Below are positions 26,013 to 34,598 of a stretch of DNA of 64,000 bases, piece after piece. Every line of letters starts with the position of its first letter. The first letter of the stretch is position 1. The stretch comes from Tellurirhabdus rosea (GTDB lineage Bacteria > Bacteroidota > Bacteroidia > Cytophagales > Spirosomataceae), in assembly GCF_026278345.1 (NCBI RefSeq), contig NZ_CP111085.1, forward strand, positions 1 through 64,000. Direction: 5' to 3'. Both the position numbers and the translations under genes were made by a program. Under the pieces are notes generated by a model. The model saw only the letters and a list, made by a program, of their open reading frames with translations, ran no database searches and was not told the origin of the DNA.

Positions 26013-27122
26013 TTAAAAAGCGGGCTTCCCGTACTTTTTCCAATAGGCTTCGGCAATCTTTTTTTCCGTGGCCCGGTCCGAAAAGAAGCGATGAATCACC
26101 AGCGGTTTAGGCAGTCCCCGGACGGCGGTCAGCAGCTCGTGGATCGCCTGCTCATCGTTTTCGTCCACAACTGGCAGATGGCGGTAGGCGATCTGATACG
26201 TTTGGAGCAATGCCCCTTCCTGCTGAATCCGCTTTTTGGCTTCGCTGTCGGAGCCGTCCATGGCGCAGACGACCTGTTTTACCCCGGCGGCCATCAGGTA
26301 ACCCAGGTACTCTTCATCGGTCGGAAACGGGGTCAGATACACGTCATTGCCCAGCACGACCACCGGTCCCCGCTCAAAGTGATCAATTTCGCTCAGGCTC
26401 CGGGCCACTACGCCCCCGTCGGCATTTACCATCGTTCCGCCGCTTCCGGCAATGATCCGTTTCACGACGTTCACGCGATCCTTGCCGAGGTAGCAATGCA
26501 CGTAATACCGGCCTTTGGGTTTGGCGGCGAGGTCGCGAATCTGCTTGATGGATGCCTCATTCTGGCTTACCCAGGGCAGCATGGGGATGCTGATAATGTC
26601 CAGCCCCACCTGCTTTCCGGCCTTTTTCTCCTCCTCCAGCAGCATTGGTTCAAACGGCGTAACGGCCGGATGCAGCAGGGAAATAACCCCCGCGTAGCCT
26701 TCTTTTTTTAGCTCGCCGAGCATTTGGGGCGTCGGATACGGACCGAACGTAAAAGCCTCATTCGAGGTATCCAGACTTCCGCCGGTTGTCCCGTTCAAAA
26801 ATTCCGGATTCAGAAACAGCGCCAGCGACAAGACCGCAGCGGCCAGAGCACCCGCCGGAATTCCCCATTTCAGGCGCGGTCCCCGCGATTCCTCCGCCCT
26901 GCGAACGGCGCGGGTTGCCATCCGAAACGAAATGAAGAAAAAAAGCAACATGGCGAGCCGGACCAGCCAGTTTTCCGTCGATTCGGAAAAATCGTTATCC
27001 CGGGCAAAGGTGACGATCCAGCGGACGGGGCCCAGCAGCGTAAAGCAGCCGAGGGTAAAGCCGAGGCAAGCCCAGATAAAACCGAAATAAAGCAGTTGAC
27101 GGGGGTTCTTCAGTTTTCTCAT
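26013..27122 (-). CDS. Membrane-anchored protein-tyrosine-phosphatase-like protein
   Basis: A 369-aa protein with three N-terminal hydrophobic segments (about 10-32, 53-75, 86-104) followed by a cytosolic or periplasmic domain. The domain resembles dual-specificity phosphatases: FGPYPTPQMLGELKKEGYAG at its start and the P-loop HCYLGKDR with Cys210 and Arg216 (CX5R), where R216 occupies the arginine position. The remainder (about 230-369) has no recognised signature. The combination of three membrane helices and a PTP-like domain is uncommon. Phosphatase activity on proteins, lipids or inositol phosphates is possible but unproven. Confidence 0.68.
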   Translation of the reverse strand: MRKLKNPRQLLYFGFIWACLGFTLGCFTLLGPVRWIVTFARDNDFSESTENWLVRLAMLLFFFISFRMATRAVRRAEESRGPRLKWGIPAGALAAAVLSLALFLNPEFLNGTTGGSLDTSNEAFTFGPYPTPQMLGELKKEGYAGVISLLHPAVTPFEPMLLEEEKKAGKQVGLDIISIPMLPWVSQNEASIKQIRDLAAKPKGRYYVHCYLGKDRVNVVKRIIAGSGGTMVNADGGVVARSLSEIDHFERGPVVVLGNDVYLTPFPTDEEYLGYLMAAGVKQVVCAMDGSDSEAKKRIQQEGALLQTYQIAYRHLPVVDENDEQAIHELLTAVRGLPKPLVIHRFFSDRATEKKIAEAYWKKYGKPAF

Positions 27123-27242
27123 CTAGTTGACGACAGGGTCAGGGTACGAATTCACTCTGCCTTCAGACGGAGAGTACCAACAAAAAATGCTCCGCTTTTC
27201 CGTTGGGCGGTTCAATTTCAAAATATTTCCGGCGGGCCACAA

Positions 27243-27274
27243 AAAAGCCCCCGCCGGAAACGGCGGGGGCTTTT
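27243..27274 (-). terminator. dnaK terminator
   Basis: Perfect 14-bp stem (27243-27256 with 27261-27274) closed by GAAA, read on the minus strand as a GC-rich hairpin followed by Ts, 20 bp beyond the dnaK stop. Confidence 0.92.
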
Positions 27275-27294
27275 GCTATTAGTCGGTAATCCGA

Positions 27295-29247
27295 TTATTT
27301 TACTTCTTCGTACGGCACATCCGAAACGTTTCCTTCGTTCGATTGGCCGGGCTGGCCGTTGCCGTTGGTGGGGCCTTGTCCGTTCGTCGGACCCCCGCCG
27401 TTGAAACCGGCACCACCCGTCGGATCGGCACCCGGCTGGGCACCGGCGGCGTACAGGTCCTGCGAAGCGGCATTCCAGGCGGCCGTGATGGCTTCCATGG
27501 CGCTGTCGATGGCGGCCACGTCGCGGCTGCCGTGGGCCGTCCGAAGCTGCGCCAGGGCGCTTTCGATGGCCTCTTTGTTGCCCGCCGACAGTTTGTCGCC
27601 GTATTCTTTCAGTTGCTTCTCCGTCTGGAAAACCATGGAGTCGGCCTGGTTGACCTTCTCGACCTTTTCCCGCTCGGCTTTATCGGCGGCTTCGTTGGCT
27701 TTCGCTTCCTGACGCATGCGCTCGATTTCGGCGTCGCTCAGACCGCTGGATGCCTCGATCCGGATTTTCTGCTCTTTGCTCGTGCCTTTGTCGCGGGCCG
27801 TCACGTGCAGGATGCCGTTGGCGTCGATGTCGAACGTAACTTCAACCTGCGGAATGCCCCGCGGCGCGGGCGGAATTCCGTCGAGGTGGAAGCGACCGAG
27901 GGAACGGTTCTGGGTCGCCATCGGACGTTCGCCCTGCAGAATGTGGATTTCCACGCTCGGCTGGTTGTCGGAGGCCGTCGAGAATGTTTCCGATTTCTTA
28001 GTCGGAATCGTCGTGTTGGCGTCGATCAGCTTCGTGAACACACCGCCCATTGTTTCGATACCCAGCGACAGCGGAATCACGTCGAGCAGCAGCACGTCCT
28101 TCACCTCACCGGTCAGAACGCCACCCTGTACAGCTGCACCAATGGCCACCGCTTCGTCGGGGTTTACGTTCTTGGACGGCTTTTTGCCGAACAGCTTTTC
28201 TACTTCTTCCTGCACTTTCGGAATCCGGGTTGAGCCACCGACCAGAATCACTTCGTCGATCTGGCTGGCCGACAGGCCGGAGTTTTTCAGCGCACGGCGG
28301 CACGGTTCCAGGCTCCGCTGCACCAGCGTATCGGCCAGCTGCTCGAACTTGGCGCGGCTCAGCGTACGGACAAGGTGCTTCGGAATACCGTTCACCGGCA
28401 TGATGTACGGCAGGTTGATTTCGGTCGATGACGAGCTCGATAGCTCGATTTTGGCCTTTTCAGCCGCTTCTTTCAACCGCTGCAGGGCCATCGGGTCCTG
28501 CCGCAGGTCGATGTTTTCGTCGTTCTTGAACTCCTGAGCCAGCCAGTCGATGATCACCTGGTCGAAGTCGTCGCCACCCAGGTGCGTGTCGCCGTCGGTC
28601 GATTTTACTTCGAAAACGCCGTCGCCCAGTTCCAGAATCGAAATATCGAACGTACCGCCGCCGAGGTCAAAGACAGCGATGGTCATGTCCTTGTGCGTCT
28701 TGTCCAGACCGTAGGCCAGGGCTGCCGCCGTCGGCTCGTTGATGATTCGCTTGACGTCCAGACCGGCGATCTGACCGGCTTCTTTCGTTGCCTGGCGTTC
28801 GGCGTCGTTGAAGTACGCCGGAACGGTGATTACGGCTTCCGTTACGGTCTGGCCGAGGTAATCTTCTGCCGTCTGCTTCATTTTCTGCAGAATCAGCGCC
28901 GAGATTTCCTGCGGAGTATATTGGCGGTCTCCAATCCGGACGCGCGGCGTGTCGTTGGGGCCGCGTTCCACCGAGTAGGAGATCGTTTTCATTTCGTTCG
29001 TCGTCTCGTTGAAACGCTTGCCCATGAAGCGCTTGATCGAGGAGATTGTGTTCTTCGGGTTGGTGATGGCCTGACGTTTGGCCGGGTCACCGACTTTACG
29101 CTCGCCATTGCCATTATCCATAAATGCCACGACAGACGGGGTAGTCCGACGGCCTTCGCTGTTCGGGATTACCACCGGCTCGTTGCCTTCCATAACGGCT
29201 ACGCACGAGTTGGTTGTTCCTAAGTCAATACCGATAATCTTTCCCAT
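27295..29247 (-). CDS. dnaK: Chaperone DnaK (Hsp70)
   Basis: 650-aa Hsp70. The nucleotide-binding domain starts [13 protein letters not shown] and contains [11 protein letters not shown] and [12 protein letters not shown]. The linker is [19 protein letters not shown], followed by the substrate-binding domain and a helical lid (about 505-600). The C-terminal tail is rich in Gly, Pro, Asn and Gln and ends SDVPYEEVK. No dnaJ or grpE is adjacent. A sigma-54-type promoter lies 58-73 bp upstream, which suggests regulation by an enhancer-binding protein. Confidence 0.98.
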   Translation of the reverse strand: MGKIIGIDLGTTNSCVAVMEGNEPVVIPNSEGRRTTPSVVAFMDNGNGERKVGDPAKRQAITNPKNTISSIKRFMGKRFNETTNEMKTISYSVERGPNDTPRVRIGDRQYTPQEISALILQKMKQTAEDYLGQTVTEAVITVPAYFNDAERQATKEAGQIAGLDVKRIINEPTAAALAYGLDKTHKDMTIAVFDLGGGTFDISILELGDGVFEVKSTDGDTHLGGDDFDQVIIDWLAQEFKNDENIDLRQDPMALQRLKEAAEKAKIELSSSSSTEINLPYIMPVNGIPKHLVRTLSRAKFEQLADTLVQRSLEPCRRALKNSGLSASQIDEVILVGGSTRIPKVQEEVEKLFGKKPSKNVNPDEAVAIGAAVQGGVLTGEVKDVLLLDVIPLSLGIETMGGVFTKLIDANTTIPTKKSETFSTASDNQPSVEIHILQGERPMATQNRSLGRFHLDGIPPAPRGIPQVEVTFDIDANGILHVTARDKGTSKEQKIRIEASSGLSDAEIERMRQEAKANEAADKAEREKVEKVNQADSMVFQTEKQLKEYGDKLSAGNKEAIESALAQLRTAHGSRDVAAIDSAMEAITAAWNAASQDLYAAGAQPGADPTGGAGFNGGGPTNGQGPTNGNGQPGQSNEGNVSDVPYEEVK

Positions 29248-29304
29248 AATATTGGTTTGCTGAATGTCTAGGGTTATTGGTTATGCTGACATTACTTTCT
29301 TTTC

Positions 29305-29320
29305 TGCAAGGGATGTGCCA
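29305..29320 (-). promoter_or_regulatory. Sigma-54-type (-24/-12) promoter upstream of dnaK
   Basis: On the minus strand the sequence TGGCACATCCCTTGCA gives TGGCAC, five bases, then TTGCA, an excellent match to the RpoN consensus. It would start transcription near 29295, leaving a leader of about 48 nt. A partly dyad sequence, TTCTGCCAATCTGTCACAGA (minus strand, about 29341-29361), lies just upstream and may bind an activator. Confidence 0.65.
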
Positions 29321-29563
29321 CGGCCGGGAAAGATGCCTTTCTGTGACAGATTGGCAGAATTTGCTGACTGAATGGCTTTGCTTGTGGCCTGAGAACTGAC
29401 AGGAAAAGAAGAAAAAGGAGGGCGAAAGGACAGATAGGAGAAGCGAAGCAAGGAGAAAGTCAGAGGAAAAAAGCCAGCGCGCTTTTTCTGATTCAGAGAA
29501 GCGTTTCGAAAGCCCCGCTGCGGCACAGTACCTGGTGTTAAAAGAATAGCCTCCCCGCCGCTT
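29321..29563. other. Upstream region of dnaK without a gene
   Basis: The 243 bp between the sigma-54 site and the palindromic repeats hold no convincing ORF. There is a purine-rich stretch (about 29399-29470) and a short AAAAAGC...GCTTTTT hairpin near 29465-29487. The frames that run through it do not resemble a protein. Confidence 0.5.
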
Positions 29564-29635
29564 CTCCCGTCGCGTAGCGACCCAACGTTTGTAGCGCTGG
29601 AACAAATCGTCCTCCCGTCGCGTGGCGACCTGACG
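29564..29635. repeat. Tandem pair of CTCCCGTCGCG repeat units
   Basis: CTCCCGTCGCGTAGCGACCC (from 29564) and CTCCCGTCGCGTGGCGACCT (from 29612) are two 24-bp copies, each continuing to AACG or GACG, that differ at two positions and are 48 bp apart. Each contains the small palindrome GTCGC...GCGAC. The second copy is also the left arm of the larger palindrome. Confidence 0.8.
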
Positions 29636-29671
29636 GTTTTGGTGACCAAAACCGTCAGGTCGCCACGCGAC
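29617..29671. repeat. Perfect 27-bp palindrome with 1-nt centre
   Basis: Arms 29617-29643 and 29645-29671 are exact reverse complements around a single G. Each arm carries GTCGCGTGGCGACCTGACGG. The sequence is in the dnaK / DUF937 spacer, 86 bp beyond the DUF937 stop. It looks like a REP-type or MITE-type element rather than a terminator, since no T-tract follows. Confidence 0.9.
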
Positions 29672-29756
29672 GAAACAACGGGCGGTAAAGCGTAATTACC
29701 TCGTTAACCTGCCGACGAAAAGGCGAGGCAAGCGTGGTAGCTCCAACCGTTTCCCT

Positions 29757-30329
29757 TTATTTTCCTCCGAAAAGTCCGCCGAGCATGCCGCCGAGACCGC
29801 CGCCGGACTGCTGGCTGTTGCCGCTGCTGCTGCCCCCGCCCATCATTCCACCGGCTACGCGCATGAGGTCGCCCATATCGAGTCGGCCGTCCGCCATGGC
29901 CGAGGAGGCCGCTCCCATCCAGTCGACGCCCTGCTTGCCGGTGGCGGCTCCCAGAATGTCGTTCTGGCTGACGCTTGGGTCGTTCGGGTCCTGGGCTTTG
30001 TTCATCAGTTTATTGAGAACCATAGGCACCACCACCGCCGCGATGGAGGTAGCGACCTGCGGCGAGATGCCCAGGCGCTGCATCAGGTTCTGCTGGACGT
30101 TCTGTTCTACCCCCTGCACCACCTGCGTCTGCTGGCCGCTGCCCTGTCCCATGACCATGCCCATCAGGCCGCCCAGGTTACCGCCCTGAGCCTGTTGCTG
30201 CAGGCCGCCGAAAATACCGTTCTGGATGGCTTCCAGCGCGACGTTGTTCTGCTCATTGGGAATTTCCGGGTTATTAATGACGGCATCGCCGGAACTCTGG
30301 CGGACCAGATTCATCAAAGTATCAAGCAT
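29757..30329 (-). CDS. DUF937 domain protein
   Basis: A 190-aa cytoplasmic protein. The N-terminal about 120 residues match DUF937 (LMNLVRQSSGDAVINNPEIP, then a helical segment with VATSIAAVVVPMVLNKLMNK). The C-terminal tail is very rich in Gly, Met, Ser and Gln (GGGLGGMLGGLFGGK) and probably unstructured. The function of the family is unknown. Confidence 0.8.
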   Translation of the reverse strand: MLDTLMNLVRQSSGDAVINNPEIPNEQNNVALEAIQNGIFGGLQQQAQGGNLGGLMGMVMGQGSGQQTQVVQGVEQNVQQNLMQRLGISPQVATSIAAVVVPMVLNKLMNKAQDPNDPSVSQNDILGAATGKQGVDWMGAASSAMADGRLDMGDLMRVAGGMMGGGSSSGNSQQSGGGLGGMLGGLFGGK

Positions 30330-30478
30330 ACAAAAGGTTGGTTTGATGGTTGAAATAGAAATGAGTTGTTACTTTGCCTGACGCAAAAATCTTTGGAAAG
30401 TAACTATTACTTTTCTAACCACATTGCCGTCTTATTGTTAAAGAAGACAAAGACGCCATGTGTCATTACGCTTTCAGG

Positions 30479-30889
30479 ATGAATACAAAGGAAAAAGACC
30501 AGGAAACGAACCTTTCAGCCCTGCTGGCCGATCTCTATTACCCGAGTGAGTCCGATGAGCCGATTGAATGGGTTGACTTTGCCGAACCGGCCGAAACGCC
30601 GCTGACCGCCGACTCGCTGAAAGCGCTGGTCAAAGCCGATCCGGCCGCCAGGGTAGAAGAACGGACTGAAGAGGATTTCTGGCCTCCGCTGGTTGAGGAG
30701 CAGGACTGGTACGAGGAAGAGGAAAAAGCGACCGTCGAACGGTTCAAGGCGCTGCGCGAGAAGATAAACCGGCACCTGACCTGCCGTCAGGTTTTTCGCG
30801 TGGGAGAAACGGAAGTTGATCTATACCTGCTGGGTCGCAACGAAAAAGGCCACTGGGCCGGACTAAAGACAATGGTGGTCGAGACGTAG
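30479..30889 (+). CDS. NuiA-family nuclease A inhibitor
   Basis: A 136-aa acidic protein related to the Anabaena inhibitor NuiA, which blocks the non-specific nuclease NucA. ATG 30479 aligns with NuiA numbering: Glu24 in PSESD, Asp76-Trp77 in EEQDWYEEEE and C-terminal Thr136 in VVET correspond to the residues I recall as inhibitory in NuiA (Glu24, Asp75, Trp76, Thr135). The end FRVGETEVDLYLLGR...WAGLKTMVVET is clearly homologous. Seven extra codons upstream to 30458 are possible. No nuclease gene is adjacent, so the target is elsewhere in the genome or foreign. Confidence 0.85.
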   Translation: MNTKEKDQETNLSALLADLYYPSESDEPIEWVDFAEPAETPLTADSLKALVKADPAARVEERTEEDFWPPLVEEQDWYEEEEKATVERFKALREKINRHLTCRQVFRVGETEVDLYLLGRNEKGHWAGLKTMVVET

Positions 30890-30909
30890 GCCGGTGGAGC
30901 CCGAAAATG

Positions 30910-30939
30910 AAAAAGTCCCGGCCAAGGCCGGGACTTTTT
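30910..30939. terminator. Bidirectional terminator between the NuiA-like gene and rplT
   Basis: 14-bp perfect stem AAAAAGTCCCGGCC (30910-30923) with GGCCGGGACTTTTT (30926-30939), giving an A-tract on one side and a T-tract on the other. It serves two convergent genes. Confidence 0.92.
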
Positions 30940-30941
30940 GC

Positions 30942-31286
30942 TTATTTCACTGTTTCAACGACTGCCTTGAATGCTTCCGGGTGGTTAGCGGCCAGGTCAG
31001 CCAGAACTTTTCTGTTCAACTCAATGCCGGAGGCATGCAGTTTACCGATGAACGCAGAGTACGAAAGACCATGCTCGCGCGCTCCGGCGTTGATCCGCTG
31101 AATCCAGAGACCACGGAAGTCCCGCTTCTTCTGGCGGCGGTCACGGAATGAATAAACAAGCCCTTTTTCGACGGCGTTTTTAGCGACCGTCCAGACATTT
31201 TTACGGCGACCAAAGTACCCTTTGGCCAGCTTCATGATTTTTTTGCGACGTGCCCGCGAGGCGACGTGATTTACTGAACGTGGCAT
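30942..31286 (-). CDS. rplT: 50S ribosomal protein L20
   Basis: A 114-aa basic protein with the L20 sequence [38 protein letters not shown] and [20 protein letters not shown]. It follows rpmI after a 177-bp gap that contains an AT-rich inverted repeat, which is longer than usual for this gene pair. It ends close to the shared terminator. Confidence 0.98.
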   Translation of the reverse strand: MPRSVNHVASRARRKKIMKLAKGYFGRRKNVWTVAKNAVEKGLVYSFRDRRQKKRDFRGLWIQRINAGAREHGLSYSAFIGKLHASGIELNRKVLADLAANHPEAFKAVVETVK

Positions 31287-31324
31287 TGTAAAAAGTTGTG
31301 TTTTTTGACGCCAGCGACAGGGTC

Positions 31325-31409
31325 AATTAAAAATTAAGAATTAAAAATGAAAAGTATTGACCTTACGACCTGTCTTCAATTTTTAACTTTTAACTTTTAA
31401 TTTTTAACT
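31325..31409. repeat. AT-rich inverted repeat between rpmI and rplT
   Basis: Left arm AATTAAAAATTAAGAATTAA (from 31325) and right arm AATTTTTAACTTTTAACTTT (from 31378) are imperfect complements made of AAAAATTA/TTAAAAGT heptamers. Being between two genes read together, it is likely transcribed and may act on L20 expression or mRNA stability. Confidence 0.65.
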
Positions 31410-31463
31410 GTTCTTGGGTGCTGGTTGTCGGGTGAAACGAGGTAACCAGAAAAATTTTAGCGA

Positions 31464-31661
31464 CTATTGCAGGCCGAGCATAACTTTAACCCGACGCTCG
31501 TCGCCCGTGAATACCAGTGCGTTGTGCACCAGATTCCGCTTCCGCTTGGTCGACTTCTTGGTCAGGATGTGGCTATGAAAAGCGTGCTTCCGCTTAATCT
31601 TGCCGGTGCCCGTCAGCTGAAAGCGCTTTTTGGCACCTGAGTTGGTTTTTACTTTGGGCAT
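31464..31661 (-). CDS. rpmI: 50S ribosomal protein L35
   Basis: A 65-aa basic protein, [20 protein letters not shown] followed by [23 protein letters not shown] 31661 gives the standard L35 N-terminus. A -7 box lies 32 bp upstream. Gene order infC-rpmI-rplT is as in most bacteria. Confidence 0.98.
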   Translation of the reverse strand: MPKVKTNSGAKKRFQLTGTGKIKRKHAFHSHILTKKSTKRKRNLVHNALVFTGDERRVKVMLGLQ

Positions 31662-31692
31662 TGGTTTATGCAGAAAAAAGTGAAACAGGGTG

Positions 31693-31700
31693 CAAAGATA
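31693..31700 (-). promoter_or_regulatory. Bacteroidota -7 box for rpmI-rplT
   Basis: TATCTTTG on the minus strand matches TAnnTTTG, 32 bp before the rpmI start and inside the 135-bp gap after infC. Confidence 0.5.
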
Positions 31701-31796
31701 ACAAAAAGAAGGAAAGGGAGAAAGGACGCACCGGAGAAAAGGGCATAAACTTCCCTCCTCTCGTTTCATCCTTCCTCCCTCTCCTTCCCGGATTGG

Positions 31797-32357
31797 TTAT
31801 TTCTTCGCGGCTACCACTTTCGGGGCGAGGAACATGGACATCCGCTTTCCTTCCAGTTTGGGCTCGGCCTCTACTTTGCCGTGCTCTTCCAGACCTTCCG
31901 CAAAACGCTTGAGCAGTTCGACCCCGCGCTCTTTGAAGACGATGGAGCGGCCGACAAACTGGACGTATGCCTTTACCTTGGCTCCTTCTTTCAGAAAACT
32001 GATGGCGTGCTTAAGTTTAAAATCGAAGTCGTGGTCGTCTGTGTTGGGACCGAAACGAATCTCCTTGATGACGACTTTCTGTGCCTTTGCCTTGATTTCC
32101 TTCTGCTTCTTCTTCTGTTCGTACTTGAACTTGGAATAGTCAACGACGCGGCAAACGGGCGGAACAGCATTGGGGGAAATTTCAACCAGGTCCAACTGCA
32201 TCGAACGGGCAATTTCCAGCGCCTGCTGAATATCATATACGCCCTGTTCTACGTTTTCGCCGACCACGCGCACCTGCTTGGCCTGAATGCGTTGGTTAAT
32301 CCGGTAAGGTTCTTCGACCACGCGCGGTGGGCGCATTGGTCTACGCTGTAATGCCAT
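31797..32357 (-). CDS. infC: Translation initiation factor IF-3
   Basis: A 186-aa IF-3. The N-domain is [20 protein letters not shown], with [19 protein letters not shown] and a lysine-rich linker. The C-domain is [19 protein letters not shown] followed by [17 protein letters not shown]. The start codon is ATG, not the AUU used for autoregulation in enterobacteria. A 40-bp perfect hairpin separates it from thrS upstream. Confidence 0.98.
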   Translation of the reverse strand: MALQRRPMRPPRVVEEPYRINQRIQAKQVRVVGENVEQGVYDIQQALEIARSMQLDLVEISPNAVPPVCRVVDYSKFKYEQKKKQKEIKAKAQKVVIKEIRFGPNTDDHDFDFKLKHAISFLKEGAKVKAYVQFVGRSIVFKERGVELLKRFAEGLEEHGKVEAEPKLEGKRMSMFLAPKVVAAKK

Positions 32358-32464
32358 AGATGTTGTTTAGAGTTGTATAATGCGTTACTTGGCTATAACG
32401 TAACGGTTTTTTAAAAGTTTCGGGGAAAGTAGGAAAAGAATGCTTCAAGGGCAAGAGGAGGCAA

Positions 32465-32562
32465 TTAAAAATTAAAAGTTAAAAGTTAAAAGTAGGGCTC
32501 CGCCTATTCAGGGACCTTGCCCGGCGGAGCCCTACTTTTAACTTTTAACTTTTAATTTTTAA
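32465..32562. repeat. Perfect 40-bp inverted repeat between thrS and infC
   Basis: Arms 32465-32504 and 32523-32562 are exact complements around an 18-nt loop. The outer part is TTAAAAGTTAAAAG heptamer tandem and the inner part is GGGCTCCGCC/GGCGGAGCCC. It ends 6 bp from the thrS stop. It could separate infC transcription from thrS. Confidence 0.92.
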
Positions 32563-32567
32563 CTCTT

Positions 32568-34502
32568 TCAAGGTTTAACCTGCTCCTGGAACATGGCGAT
32601 GAATTCGTTCAGGGAGAGGGCACCGAGGTCGCCTTCGCCTTTGCGGCGGACGGACACCTTGCCTTCGCTCTGTTCCTTGTCGCCGATGATGAGCATGAAC
32701 GGCACTTTGCTGACTTCCGCATCCCGGATCTTCCGGCCGATTTTCTCATCGCGCAGGTCAACGTAGCCGCGAATGTCCTGCTCCTGAAGCGTCAGGAACA
32801 CGTCGTTGGCATAGTCTTCGTATTTCTCCGAGATCGGCAGCACGGCAATCTGGTCGGGTGAGAGCCAGAGCGGGAAATTCCCGGCCGTGTTTTCGATCAG
32901 AATCGCGATGAAACGTTCCATCGAACCGAACGGCGCCCGGTGAATCATCACGGGCCGGTGCTTCTGGTTGTCGGCGCCGGTATATTCGAGTTCGAAGCGG
33001 TTCGGCAGGTTGTAATCCACCTGAATCGTTCCGAGCTGCCACTTCCGGCCGAGGGCGTCTTTCACCATGAAGTCCAGTTTCGGACCGTAGAAGGCGGCTT
33101 CACCCAGTTCGGTTACCGTCGGCAAACCTTTTTCCTCCGCCGCCTCGATGATGGCGGATTCGGCTTTTTCCCACAAGTCGTCGGAGCCGATGTACTTGGC
33201 CTTGTTCTCCGGGTCCCGCAGCGAAATCTGGGCGCTGTAATCGTTGAAGCCCAGCGACTTGAACACGTACAACACCAGGTCGATCACTTTCTTGAACTCG
33301 TCCTTCACCTGGTCGGGGCGGCAGAAGATGTGCGCGTCGTCCTGCGTAAAGCCGCGAACGCGCGTCAGCCCGTGCAGTTCGCCCGACTGTTCGTAGCGGT
33401 ACACCGTTCCGAATTCGGCCAGCCGCAGCGGCAGGTCGCGGTACGAGCGCGGCCGCGATTTGTAGATTTCGCAGTGGTGCGGGCAGTTCATCGGCTTCAG
33501 CATGAACAGTTCGCCTTCGTCCGGCGTCTTGATCGGCTGGAAGGAATCTTCGCCGTATTTATCCCAGTGGCCCGACGTTTCGTACAGGCTTTTGCTGCCG
33601 ATATGCGGCGTTACGACCGGCGAGTACCCGGCCCGCACCTGCGCCCGGCGCAGGAAATTTTCAAGCCGCTCGCGGATCAGCGCCCCTTTGGGCAGCCATA
33701 GCGGCAGGCCCTGGCCCACTTTCTCGGAGAAAGTGAACAGGTCCAGTTCTTTGCCCAGCTTGCGGTGGTCGCGTTTTTTGGCTTCTTCGAGCAGATACAG
33801 GTACTCGTCGAGTTCCTTCTGTTTCGGGAACGTGACGGCGTAGATGCGGGTCAGCATCTTGTTCTTTTCGTCGCCGCGCCAGTACGCGCCGGCCACGTTC
33901 ATCAGCTTGGCGGCCTTTATAAAGCCCGTGTTCGGAATGTGCGGACCGCGGCAAAGGTCCGTGAAGCCGCCCTGGGTGTAGAACGTGATGTTGCCGTCTT
34001 CGAGGTCCTGAAGCAGCTCGATCTTGTACGGATCGCCTTTTTCCTCGAAATAGGCAATAGCTTCGGCTTTCGGGACCGGCTGGCGGACGTATTCGTTCTT
34101 CTGACGGGCCAGTTCCAGCATTTTGTCCTCCACTTTTTTGAAGTCCTCCTGCGAGAAATGCTGTCCGTTCAGGTCCACGTCGTAGTAAAAGCCCTTTTCG
34201 ACCGGCGGGCCGATGGCGAATTTCACCCCCGGATAGAGGCTTTCGAGCGCCTCGGCCATCAGGTGGGCCGATGAGTGCCAGAACGTCGCTTTTCCCTGTG
34301 GATCGTTCCACGTGAGCAGGGTGACGGTGGCATCTTCGGTGATGGGGCGTGTGGCGTCCTGTACGGTACCGTTCACGCTGGCGGCCAGAACGTTCCGGGC
34401 CAATCCCTCGCTGATGCTGGCGGCAATTTCCAGGCTCGTCACGCCGCTGGGAAACTCTCGTACGCTCCCGTCGGGCAGCGTAATGCGAATTTGGTCACTC
34501 AT
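32568..34502 (-). CDS. thrS: Threonine--tRNA ligase
   Basis: Class II aminoacyl-tRNA synthetase, 644 aa. It has an N-terminal TGS domain (1-62), an editing domain with [12 protein letters not shown] near 75-86, the catalytic core with zinc-site [11 protein letters not shown] and [14 protein letters not shown], motif 3 [11 protein letters not shown], and a C-terminal anticodon-binding domain from about 540. Length and domains are standard. Confidence 0.98.
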   Translation of the reverse strand: MSDQIRITLPDGSVREFPSGVTSLEIAASISEGLARNVLAASVNGTVQDATRPITEDATVTLLTWNDPQGKATFWHSSAHLMAEALESLYPGVKFAIGPPVEKGFYYDVDLNGQHFSQEDFKKVEDKMLELARQKNEYVRQPVPKAEAIAYFEEKGDPYKIELLQDLEDGNITFYTQGGFTDLCRGPHIPNTGFIKAAKLMNVAGAYWRGDEKNKMLTRIYAVTFPKQKELDEYLYLLEEAKKRDHRKLGKELDLFTFSEKVGQGLPLWLPKGALIRERLENFLRRAQVRAGYSPVVTPHIGSKSLYETSGHWDKYGEDSFQPIKTPDEGELFMLKPMNCPHHCEIYKSRPRSYRDLPLRLAEFGTVYRYEQSGELHGLTRVRGFTQDDAHIFCRPDQVKDEFKKVIDLVLYVFKSLGFNDYSAQISLRDPENKAKYIGSDDLWEKAESAIIEAAEEKGLPTVTELGEAAFYGPKLDFMVKDALGRKWQLGTIQVDYNLPNRFELEYTGADNQKHRPVMIHRAPFGSMERFIAILIENTAGNFPLWLSPDQIAVLPISEKYEDYANDVFLTLQEQDIRGYVDLRDEKIGRKIRDAEVSKVPFMLIIGDKEQSEGKVSVRRKGEGDLGALSLNEFIAMFQEQVKP

Positions 34503-34598
34503 AATCCAGTTTATTGTTTACGGGTTATGGTTCAGGGTTAAAAAGTGGGCGCAGGAAAAAGTGTCCCGCACTAACCTTCAAACCTTCTGAACGATGAA

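Noticed and set aside
32355-32357. Non-canonical AUU start of infC
   Set aside because: The start is ATG at 32357, so enterobacterial-type infC autoregulation is not supported.
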